A stretch of DNA of 64,000 nt from Phaseolus vulgaris. Taxonomy: Eukaryota > Streptophyta > Magnoliopsida > Fabales > Fabaceae. The translations under genes were made by a program, and so were the position numbers. Each line of letters opens with the position of its first letter. Position 1 is the first letter of the stretch. The stretch is from NCBI RefSeq assembly GCF_000499845.2, contig NC_023759.2, positions 43,990,672 to 44,054,671 of the forward strand, read 5' to 3'. The notes under the pieces were generated by a model that searched no databases, was not told the origin of the DNA, and worked only from the letters and a program-made list of their open reading frames with translations. Below, in pieces: positions 1-12,000 of the stretch.

Positions 1-1326
1 ATTATATTGCTGCTGTCCCTCATTGTTCTGTCTTTCCCACCTTCTTTTGTAACACTGCATGTTGAAAAGCTTTAGGTTTATGCGCCCAAGGGGATTAGTG
101 TTGCTTTGGAAATGATTATTTTCCCCCTCATATCCGATAAGCACCCAAGTACTCGGGACTCACCCTTAAATGCTAGTTATGAAGGGTGAGGAGTCAAACA
201 CAAAAATACTGCACTAAACATCCCATACTACTTGATGTAGGACTTAGACAGCCCATAATACCCTAGTTCCTATAATAGCACTTTCATTCTATGGTAGCTT
301 ATGAAATGATATGAGAGCTAATATCTCGGGAACTTTCATTATATGACACTTCACTCGATAATACCTCACTCAGTTTCCTTGTTGGTTAGAACTTTTCAGA
401 AGTAGCCTTTTCTGAGACATGGACAACCAGGTCTCATATCATCTGATAAGCACCCACTCAAAAACTAGCTATACTATCATGATGGAGTTATTCACCCACT
501 TCCCTTGCCTCACCTCACTTCCCCAAGGAAACTCAAGTTAGTTGAGAAGGCACAGGAAACTCGGCCTCACTGAGTTTGGATTGCAAAATTAAAAATCAAG
601 TTGGAATGAGAGAAATGTATTTATTTATGTCTATATGTATGTACTGATCGGAGAAGAAATGTACACCATTTTATGGGATAATTTTTTCCCAATTTATTGT
701 TGAATTGAAAGTTCTCATCAAATAGGTCATATCAACAAAATCTTGGATTAGTTTAAAATTATTTAATACTCCATTAGTGTACATCAAAATTTATGTTACA
801 TAGCATAATCCCTTCTCAATATGTGTCAGAATCAATTCCTAGAATGTGTAAATTTTTGTACTTACAACATTTAGTAATTTTATTTAGAATATGAAATTAA
901 CTAATTCATTGCTTTAATTATTTGATACTATGTTTTGATCGTCTATATGAACTTTCAATTAATTTGGGCATTCAGTTGTATGATATTCATAAAAAAACAT
1001 TGACTTATATTTTAAACGTTATATTGTCCATCAAATTATGTTTTTGAGATTGAAATATCAATTAGATTTTTATTTGCTCCACTTTCTAAACTTAATTAAT
1101 TTAAAAATTATAATTATAGAAATAAGGAGTAGATCCTAAATAATCAGACATATCTAGATTTTATATATGTTATTGTGAACATTTTTATATATTCATGTAT
1201 TATATCTTTATTATTAGAGGATAATAAATCCCCGTATGTGTTCTATTGATTTTGTTTTCTTAATATAAATAAAAACATTTATGCTATTTCGGAACTTAGT
1301 GTCTTTCTTTTTCCTATAGTTTAACA
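1..1326. other. No gene recognised; AT-rich intronic or upstream DNA ending in an LTR-like 3' end
   Basis: No exon or long ORF with family similarity is visible. Bases 120-560 carry two similar blocks (GATAAGCACCCA occurs near 138 and 448), an old local duplication. The last bases before 1327 end in TTTAACA and are followed directly by a copia-type primer-binding site, so roughly the last few hundred bases are probably the LTR of the remnant described next. Its left end could not be located. Confidence 0.4.
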
Positions 1327-2400
1327 TGGTATCAAAGCCTTTCCAAAACCGTTTTGGCTTTGTAGACCCACTTTTTTTGGAGGATTTAATTTTTGGAAAA
1401 CCTCTCTCTCAAGTTTGCGTGCACTATTCCGACGCCATCTTAGATGAGTTTTTCGGCATCCTTCGTTTGCTTTAGCAAGCACAATATTCAGATTTAACTG
1501 TGCGACTACATCTAACCATACAAATGTTTTGAGATAAACCACCACTAATACAAATCACGCACCCACACACCCTCAAGCTTGGCATCTCTCCCCCAACCCT
1601 GTAACTCTGATTGGTGTGTGGCAGCACACAGCGGCCAACCAACCTGCACCCAGGTTGTCTCCTTTGCGCACTCTTAACCATGTGGTAACGACTCCATTGG
1701 AGTTTTTCTGGTGGTCCAACCTATTTTTCTCTCAAATTATTTTTTTTCCAGGCTGAGTTCAAAAAATGTCTTCTAGCACCACATCAACATGCATAACAAA
1801 TTCTCTCATCTTTTCTAACTATATTGTTACTCTTAAGAAGATGGATGGGTCAGACTATTCAACTTGAGCTTCCGAAATTAGGTTATGGTTGGTTAAGTGG
1901 GTCGGGCTACAAATCCCATTTCATTACAACAATTGAATTTGTTCCTACATTTCAGAATACGTTTTTTATGACCCTGGGTTTATATGGCCTTTTTTTTATG
2001 ACCTTGGGTCTGTAAGGCTTGCCATAAGGGTGTGTCGCTACCTGTGATAAGATTTTGGAAGCTCTAGTAAACACTGCTAAGAGTTTCGTATCATGTATGG
2101 TCGTTCATATTCCTTAGAAAATAAACATGAAGACATTTTGTCTGTTGGGGAAAATACAACCTTTGCATCAGAGAGTAATAATTCTGAGAGTCGTCCATGA
2201 TATGAACATTGCAACCACATTGGACATGCTACTGATGAGTATTGGAAGTTGCATGAGAAACTTCTTCATTCACCCAATATTGGCCAACTATATATGGTGA
2301 GTCACTTGTTCCTACACTGCCAATTGATCTGCATCGTATGACTCCAATAACTTATGAAGACTCTATCAAATTGTGTAAGACATGCCATTTAGTATAAAAT
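1327..2400 (+). mobile_element. Degenerate Ty1/copia remnant (family F, copy 1): PBS, leader and gag fragment
   Basis: TGGTATCAAAGCC at 1327 matches the plant copia primer-binding site for initiator Met tRNA and directly follows an LTR-like end in CA. A leader follows, then a gag-like start near 1765 (MSSSTTSTCITNS..., then KKMDGSDYS near 1835). A zinc-knuckle-like stretch (CNHIGHATDEYWKLH) lies near 2210-2260. Frames are broken by several stops. The same leader and gag recur at 19.4-19.86 kb and 24.4-25.65 kb, which supports one repeat family. It lies upstream of the first visible SGR6 exon, in sense orientation. Confidence 0.6.
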
Positions 2401-2639
2401 AAATACTGCCTTGGTGGAACACTACCTTGGTGGCACACTGCCAAGTCATCTACTAGTCCAAATGCCTTAGGGGAAACCCACTACATTCTCTAAATCACCA
2501 AATGTTTAATTAAAAAAAAACAATTGGAGAACAAGATAAGAACAAATGAGGAATCAATTCCATTTTGCACCATAATATATTACCTTAGTGGTTCCATTCT
2601 AATAATAAAAAAATTGTCATGTTGATTTCAGAGTGTTCA

Positions 2640-2985
2640 TATTGGGAAAAAAGATCAAGTCTCACATCGATTAGAGATATGGTCAAAATACAATATAAAT
2701 GGGGGTAGTCCTCACCCATTAAGCTGATTTTGTTGGGTTGAGTTAAGTATAAACCCACTTTGTAAACCAGAGTCTATTCGAGATCCATTAAAAGGGTCAC
2801 TTGTTGTATTATCCACGTACCATGCCCAATAATGCTGGATGTGAGGGGGTGTATTGGGAAAAACCCCAAGCCTCATATCGACTAGAGATAGTGCCAAAAT
2901 TAGTGTATAAGTGGAAGTAACTCTCACCTTATAAATCAATTTTGTAGAGTTGAGTTAGGTCTAAATCCACTTTGTAAGAGTTCTA
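2640..2985 (+). mobile_element. Old TRIM (miniature LTR retrotransposon), two LTRs
   Basis: Two direct repeats of about 130 bp (about 2640-2770 and 2852-2985) begin TATTGGGAAAAA and contain the family signature (TCACATCGATTAGAGAT, then TATAARTGG, then TTGAGTTA). They enclose a short internal stretch ending in the purine tract GAGGGGGTG just before the second LTR. It has no coding capacity. Compared with the 32.9 kb copy it is strongly diverged, so old. Its 3' end is only about 105 bp upstream of the SGR6 exon at 3092. Confidence 0.65.
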
Positions 2986-3091
2986 AAGGTGTGTGATGAG
3001 AAGTGACTGAAACAGATGAGCAAATGACCTATAATGTCTCATGTTTTTATTTATTATTCCCAGTCTGAGCTTAAACGCTAATCTACCATAG

Positions 3092-6000
3092 TATTTGTTT
3101 CCATTCACATTATCTAATTGGAAGGAGTGTGAAAAAGATATTGTACTTGAACACAGGTGCCTAGGCATTCTGCTTCAAAAGGTTAACGAAAGAGCTTATG
3201 TCCGTGATAAAATAGATTGGATGTACAAGCAGGCAAACATTGCAAATCCAACAAATAGACTTGGATTGGCAAAAGCAATGGGACTGGTAATGTAATCTTT
3301 TCTTTCTTTGTTTATTTATTTTGATCTTATTGGATTCATTTTCCTTTTCCTATTTCTTCTTAACTTACTTTCTATTTATTAAGGTTGCTGCATCACATTT
3401 GGATACAGTGTTGGACAAGCTGAAGGACATTTTAGACAATGTTGGACAAGGCGTATTTCAGAGGTTTATGCCAGATTTGTAGAATTGACTGTATATATTT
3501 TTTTTCTGGATTGGTTCATTATCTGATCTGACATCATAAATCATTTTGCATAGGAGTATTAAACATAATTTATTGACAAACTATAGTTGTCTCTTTTTTA
3601 AATCTGCTCCGTTTTTTTTTTCAAAATGTTCTTTGATGAAGTTTTGATGTTCACATCTTACTGCGGCACTTGTGAATTGTTTTCATCCTCTTTTCCATCC
3701 TTTATGTTTTCTTTTGATGTTTGTAGTTCAATATATTTCACATTGGAATTCAAAACCTTAAGTATGTTTTTCATTTATAGGTTATGAAATTGTTTCTTGT
3801 TGTATAATATGTCAGAAAACAGTAACTATGCTTGTATATCACTATAGTATTGCTGGAATATTTCTGTCACTAATATTAATTTAAATGGGCACCAGAAACA
3901 GATGAATCAATTTACATAGATCCTGTAGCAGAAAAAGGAAACTATAGAATTCTAATAGGATGTTAGTCTCTTCAATGGGTTTACTTTAGTCCCAAATCTT
4001 TTTATTCAATCACTTGATGCACATCTCCCTATCACGTTCCCTCCGTTCATGCTTGTCTCCCGTGTTTTTCCCTTGCTTTCATATACAGCCCAAATCCTGA
4101 TTCTGTCTGAAGTCTCTTACCTACCCTTCTATCATGATTCATGTCTTCTTAAAATGTTTCTTTTCTTTTCCTTTCTAAGATTCTCTTATATTCAGAATTT
4201 GTTGCCTTTTGTTGATATATACTTTGTTTGTTGAACAGTAGGTTTTGAATAAGAACATGATATCAGTTTAGAGAGAGATAGATCTTTATCTCCTTTCATT
4301 GAACATTAACATTTTAACCATTGCAACAGTTTCTTAACTTCCTCAGAGTGTTTTTTTTTTTCCTTTTTCTTTTCTCAAGATTCATTTAGTTTCAGACTTT
4401 GTCTTATCTATTTGTAGTTTTTATTTGTTGCAGGATACTGTCATTATTCTCTGATAGTTTCAGAACAGAAGACTCTGATGACATTCATGCCGCTTTGGCA
4501 CTAATGTATGGATATGCTGCAAAGTATGCCCCATCAACAGTTATTGAAGCCAGAATAAATGCCCTTGTTGTAGGTCATCTTTTTTCTCTGCATTTGACTT
4601 TGTTGTCTTGCTTTATTTGTGACGAGATACCTAATGAATAATCTATGTTTCATTTGGAACCATTCTCTGTTCTGTTTAAATGCAGTTTTAACTAAGTACT
4701 GTTGAAAGAGAGAAAAACCATGTTAGAGATGTGGAACCATGTGACTAAACTATTCCAGAGTGCATTTTATATAAGTTGATTACAATAAATACAAATAACT
4801 ATAGAGATTTTATTCCTATATACATGATATGATAAGCCTATTAATGGGATGCTAACGAAATTTGGTCTAATCAGATACCCCTATAATTACAAAGATCGTA
4901 ATTATATAAGGAGAACAAATCATAAAATATAAAAGAATAAATTCTAAGAGATAATGTAGGATATTCTAAAATATATTAAAATAGTATTATTATAATTTAT
5001 AAATATATCCTATTTTTAGCATCCCCAAGTTGAAGCGTACTAAGCTTTCAGTAGTTGGAAAAGCAATCTAGAGATGTTGGTGAGTCCTCATAGAATAGCT
5101 AGAATGATGGCTTAGCCAGTAGCTAAAATGACCATTAGTCTCAGTGAAGATTCATAGCAAGCAAACTCAAGGCTCTACATTTGAAAACTACAAATCAATA
5201 GAGTTACCAGCATAGTGAATGTTGGTTAAAAAGAAAGTCAACATTAATATGATTCAAGCAGGAAAAGATTCACCACTAAAGTGATTGTTGGTGGCAAAAA
5301 GTCACCACCAATGCGATTCATATGTGGAAAAGATGGTCATGACTGGAATGATTATAAATGGGAAAGAAGTACCACTAGCATGCATGTTGCTGGAAAAGTT
5401 GTCGGTGTTGAATGACAGCTATTGGAAAATCTATCTACAATGTACAGAGATTGCCAAAATAGTTGTTAACAAAGTCGAAGATTGTCAGAGAAGTAGGTGA
5501 TTAATGGCAATTGGGGTTGTTGGAGGTAGCGGGGCAATAGATGGAAGGGCAAAAACCTGATAGAGAGCGCGATTTGATAACACTGCCAAACAAAGGTGTG
5601 ATTAGATGGAGTTCCCGAATTTTTGTTTTAGGAACTTGACAGCTGAATAGTGATGTAACAAGTCATAGAAGATGGTATGGTTATGATACCACGTTGATAG
5701 AAAGAATAACAAATAAAAGATATGCTAGAGCTGTGTATATGAACTGCACAATGGAGTCCGTTGTATGTAAGTTGGTTGCAATTGCAACAAATACAAATTA
5801 TTATAGAAGATTTTATTCCTATATACATGATTGGATACGTTGATAAGTTAGATTCTAACAAAACATGCCTATAATTGCAAAGATTCTAATTAAGGAAACA
5901 ATTCAAAGTATTGAATAAATTTTAAGAGATCATCTAGGAAACCCTAAAACATTATGATATCATCAACTATTTCTCTTATTTCTTACTCCAAGAGTTCTTT

Positions 6001-9000
6001 AAGAACAATAAAATTATGTATTTTAGATGATGTCTTTTGGAAGAACTTTCAAAAAAGTAAATAACAGTTTATTTATACGATTACAGTTTTGCTGTTGATG
6101 GAAACAAGTTTAACAATAATGGTTTCCATTGAAATCAGTTTGTATAGTATTGGGTTATTGTATGCGAAGTAGGTATGTAATATGTATATGTATAGATTTA
6201 TCGATGTGTTGGTGTGCCATTAAGATCTAGCGCTCAGTGGACATTAGACCGAAGATAAGTGCTAGAAGGAATTGCACTTTCTGAGTTTGTGCATTTTCTG
6301 CCTTTATGAAGCAATTGCTACTTTTAAATAAGCAAGAGGAAGACTTGTCTGAAGTAGTAAGTAAAGTGCACAAGAGAGGCACAAGATAGGGGTTTAAACT
6401 GTGGTGGTCCTTGATTGCTTTGGCCTAATCTGCACACCTCTAATTACTTTTGAATTGTTTGCTCAAGAGGCTTCTTGGCTGTTAAAAGATTGTTAGGAGG
6501 AAGGAAATTTTGCTTTTTGTTAGACCTGTAAGGAAATTTTGCTATTAAAAGAACCAGTCTGTAGCAGAACCTAGTTTTTAAAAAAAAATATTGTCCTGGT
6601 TTAGTCTTCTGTTGCAATTATGCATGAAAGTACAAAATAGTAAGTGTAGTTTGAGTGTAAATGTGTTCTTTTGCTTATTTGCAATGCATATGTTTGTAAT
6701 GAGGAAAGTTGATTAGATTGTTTCATTTATTTGTGGGCAGGGCACCAATGTGCTTTCACGACTTCTTCATGTGCGTCATCCCAAAGCAAAACAGGCTGTC
6801 ATCACAGCAATTGATTTACTAGGTTTATTATCTTTTCAGAATTGAATTATCATTTATTCTCATTGTTATCCCTTTGATTTTTTACCTATTGATATTGTTG
6901 TCATCAACACTTCTGTGTTTTTCTTGTCACTTGACTGGAAATTTATGCAAAAAAATGGACTGCTACAAAACCTACTTTAGAAAGTGTAAACCTGTGAAAT
7001 TGTGGTTATTTTGTCCCATATACAGTAGTTGTAGAAATCATGCTATTCATGATTTGTTTTTGTTTAATGAATTATTTTTATGGCAGCCTTAGTTTGATTG
7101 ATTGTGACTATGACTTATTGCAGGTAATGCTGTCATTAATGCTGCTGAAAATGGCTCACCGTTTCCACTGAAAAGAAGGGACCAACTGCTCGATTATATT
7201 TTAACTTTAATGGGTCGGGATGACGAAGATGGTTTTGCTGATTACAATGACCTATTGCGTACTCAGGTATATAAAATTGAGTTATGCCTAAGATGAAGAT
7301 AGTCTCATTTAAAGCTGAGAATATTTGAGTTTGCTAATGTGTTTTCTTATATCTAGGCCCTTGCTATTAGTGCCTGCACCACGTTGGTCTCTGTAGAACC
7401 AAAGCTAACATTTGAAACTAGGAACCATGTAATGAAGGTATGTGGCTTTCATTTGATTTATGTTTAATTCTACCTTTTAAGCATCCGAGTTTCCTGATGA
7501 ATTTGACAGGCCACGTTGGGGTTCTTTGCTATACCAAATGATCCGGTTGATGTTGTCAATCCCCTTATAGACAACTTGATCACCCTTTTATGTGCAATTC
7601 TACTCACTGGGTAATTTAAGTTAAAATCTTATTATATATTCTGCTTAAGTTTCTGGTTTGTTATGTTACCTGTTCTTTTGAACATTGTTTAACTTTGTTG
7701 ATTTCCTTAGAACCGTGCATCCACCATGCATCATTGTAGAACTTTGTTATATTCTTTTAAAGTATAAAAATGTATCTCTTTTGTTAGACCTGTTTTAATT
7801 CCATCCTGGGCTATCAGTTGTAATTTGTTGTTGGTGCCGCATCTTGTGCATTATAAACATACATTATAAACATAACATCATCTTTTGTCTTTCATCACTT
7901 TCTTTCTGAACACACCTGGCAGTCAATTTATGTCATTAATGTTTTTTTTTCATTCATATTTGATCATCCTGTGTATGTAGAGTTAGTTTGTATTACTTGT
8001 ACTAATTAGTAAAAACTTAATATTTAGTGGAGAAGATGGAAGAAGTCGGGCAGAGCTACTAATGCTTATCTTGAGGCAAATTGATCAATTTGTCTGTTCA
8101 CCCATTGAGTATCAGAGGAAAAGAGGTTGCCTTGCTGTACATGAGATGCTTCTAAAGTTTCGGATGATTTGTGTTAGTGGGTATTGTGCACTGGGCTGCC
8201 ATGGGAGTTGTGCACATAACAAGCAAATTGACCGAACTCTGTTTGGGAATTTTTCAAAGCTACCATGTAAATACTTGTTCCATTAGATACCTTTAAATTG
8301 CTCTTCTTTCATATATTATGAAGTATAATTTTTCTTATTAACCACCAGCTGCGTTTGTACTACCAAGTCGAGAATCTTTGTGCTTGGGAGATAGGGTAAT
8401 CATGTATCTTCCACGTTGTGCAGACCCAAATTCTGAAGTCCGAAAAATATCAGCACAAGTAAGTGGTATCTGAGAAGTTGTGCTCCTATAAGGAAAAAGG
8501 CACAATCTCTATTCAGTATTTTGTATAGTTTCAGGAATATAATATGGTCTATATTCTATAAAGTTCATGCTCTCTGGTTCTTACTTCTGTAGAGAGGACA
8601 TTGCGTACTTGTTCTTAAATAGTCCAACTAATTGTTTTTTGTGCAGATTCTTGATCTACTCTTTAGCATCTCTCTTTCGCTTCCAAGACCTGCAGGGTCA
8701 TCTATGTCTGCTGAGGTTATAGAATTGTCATACAGCGCATTATCTTCTCTTGAGGATGTTATAGCCATATTGAGGAATGTAAGTTCACTGACCACTTTGT
8801 TTTATTACCTAACTTCTTGTTCTTTTTTTTTCCATCTTTCTTGTATTTTATAGTTGCAGAAAAGAGGAGACCAAAGAACTTGGTTTTCATGTATATTTGT
8901 ATATATGTGCAGGATACTTCTATTGATCCATCAGAAGTTTTCAACAGGATTGTTTCCTCCCTCTGCATTCTGTTGACAAAAGAGGAGGTAAGTGTCTTTG

Positions 9001-12000
9001 ATTCTCTGTGTGTGTATATATCATGTCTAAGTTATATTTAATAACTCTGTTGGCACTGGTGTACAGATGGTTGCTACACTGCACGGTTGCTCAGTTGCTA
9101 TATGTGATAAGATTAAGCAATCAGCTGAAGGGGCTATTCAAGCTGTTGTTGAATTTGTTACAAAGAGAGGGGGGGAATTGACTGAAATTGATATCTCAAG
9201 GTTTAAAGCATAGTGTACACACCAACACTATGTTACTTGAACTATCATCTTTGTTGATATCATATTGTCTTTTGAGCTTGTAAATTTGAGCATAGGTTAT
9301 GGTGACATGACATAATGTTTTTGCCTACAGGACAACCCAATCATTGATCTCTGCTGTTGTGCATGCAACTGACAAGCATTTGCGTGTGGAAACTCTTGGA
9401 GCTGTATCCTTTTAATTCTTTTAAATTTGACGTATTTTGTTGAATATCTTGTCATGATTTTAACTTGTTGGAATCAATGTAGTCGTTTATGTTATTGGGA
9501 AGGTATTGTTTGTTCTTCTCTATCATATATATAATCAGTATATGTTGCTTTCAAGCTGTTTACTGATGGATCCCCTTTCAAAATAACGAAAGTGTGTAAG
9601 GAGAGGGAATATTTAGGAGAGTGAATATTCTAACTAAGTGCCTAGCTGGCACTGGCATAGTGGGTGTGCATGTATTGTATGGGGGAAAAGAGAGCGTATA
9701 AGTTGGGGGAGTTTGAGAGGTGAGATGGGAAGGAATTAGCTTTGACCTGGGAGAGAATTGATCACTCTTGAATTTGCCCATATTATCAACTTTTTCCTTC
9801 TTCTGCATCACTCTTGTATTTCTCATACTTAGTATTGGTATCATCGTGTTAGAAGCTAGGGTTTCACTGAAAATATTTTTTCTCTGATTTTACTTCATTG
9901 TTTCTGGTGTTTGTCATTTTACTACTGGAAAATTCATCCTTTACTTGCTAAAAAGATTTCTTCTTTGGCTGAAAACACTAGCCCAAAAACTGTTTTTGAT
10001 GAAGTCCTGGCTACTGCTGGAAGAGATACAATCACAAAGGATATATCTAGGTTACGTGGAGGATGGCCCATGCAGGATGCATTCTATGTAAGTCTCATTG
10101 TTTTCCGTATGAACTTCGTTAATCCACTTTTGTACAGATTGCCCACTGTAGATTTTTATTCAAGAATTGATTTACTTGTAGAAATTATTAGATATGAAGA
10201 AAAACAGGGCTCTAAAATTTGTTGCTGTTATGTTACACGGATATGGGGTTAGGTATCAGGTAAATGACAGAAATAAGTACAGTCAGAGGTTAAGACAGTT
10301 AGTTGGGTGGTTAAATGGGAGTAAGCTGTACAGTGAGGGATTGAAAAATAAGTTTCTTAGCCAATTTGAGTTTGTAAACTCTATTAGTATAGAAACAGTT
10401 GAAAGGAATAGAAAGAAATAGATGAAATGTATTTCTGATGTGTATGTGATTACAGTCTCTATTTATAGACTGTTTTACAACGTAATTAAGGAAATAAATA
10501 ATAGGTAATAAAAGACAATTATAATGGTTGTTTAAAGCTGTACAAATCAAATAAAATCAAATCACTAACAAATCTGTCTTAATAAATACAAAATGGAATC
10601 TGCACTTAATTACAGCATAATTCTCCTGATTATGCAACACTCCCCCTCAAGTTGGTGAATGTCTATCTATCATTCCCAGCTTGCAAGTAAGATCTTTGAA
10701 TTGTTTTGTGGGAAGTCCTTTAGTAAACATATATTCCAATTGTAGTCTTGACGGATGTACTCAGTGGCTATAAGACCATCATCCAACTTCTCCTTAATAA
10801 AGTGTCGGTCTCCCAAAGAAAGACTCTGTTTCATGGAAGGTGACATCTTTGGAAATATAAACTTCACGACTTTGAGGATGATAACATTTGTACTCTTTTT
10901 TGTTGGGCATAACCAATGAAGACACATTTGATGGCACGAGGATCTAACTTCACTTGATACGGGCTATGAACATGGACAAAAGTTGGACAACGAAAGACAC
11001 GACTCTGAAGACTAGTTAACATGGGAATAAAACGATAGAATGTGGTCATAAGCTAAATAGACATTTGGAAAGTAAAGCTTTAGTTACCTCAAGGATATGA
11101 CGATTTTTTCTTTCAGCAACCCCACTTTGTTGAGGAGTGTCCACACAAGTTAATTCATGAACAACTCCATTTTCCTGAAGAAACTTTGAAAGGTTCTGGT
11201 TCACATATTCTCTTAATTGGACTTTCAAATTGTGTTTGAACCATTTTGTAAAAATTTACAAACAAGTGAAAAACTTCAGACTTATCTTTCATAAAGAATA
11301 TCCAGGTAACGTGAATACAATCATCAATAAATGAAACAAACCATTTTGCACCCGAGATATTAGGAATAGATGAAGGTCCCCATACATCAGAATGAATAAG
11401 ATCAAAAGGTTTTGAACTTCTATTATTATTCGAAGGAAAAGTTGTTCTATGGTGTTTAGCAAACTGACAAACATCACAATGAAAAGACTTCCAAGCTATA
11501 ATTTTGTAAATAAAACAGGAAATAAGGATTTTAGGTTACTAAAAGGAGGATGTCCAAGACGCCAGTGTTGAAGCCATATCTGAGAAGATGACCAAGATTC
11601 AGTGCCTTGCTGAAGACTAGAAGTGTGTGCCTGTAGTTTAGCACATTTTTTAGTTTCTTCCTGTTGTAAGTAATATAACACGCCCTGCTCTTTAGCAAGT
11701 CCAATTGTCTTCCCCGTGGCAAGATCCTGAAAAACACAATGGGGAGGAAAAAATGTCACTGCACAATTTAAATATTGGGTAATCTTATGTATAGACAAGA
11801 GGTTATTAGATAGGTTGGGAACATGAAACACATTTTTTAAAGGGAAGGAAGGTTGAAGGTGGATATTACCACGACCAGTAATGCGGGTATTAGAACCATT
11901 AGCTACAGTAATATGTTGGTTATAAAATAAGGCATTGTAGGATGAAAATTAAGAGGAATGAGGTGTCATATGATCAGTAGCACCAGAGTCTATAATCCAG

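Noticed and set aside
2640..2985. MITE rather than TRIM
   Set aside because: The repeats are direct, not inverted, and a purine tract precedes the second one, so an LTR-type element fits better.
9578..9844. 88-codon minus ORF with Ser/Pro-rich sequence
   Set aside because: It lies in an SGR6 intron between solid exons; composition comes from a purine-rich strand, no domain visible.
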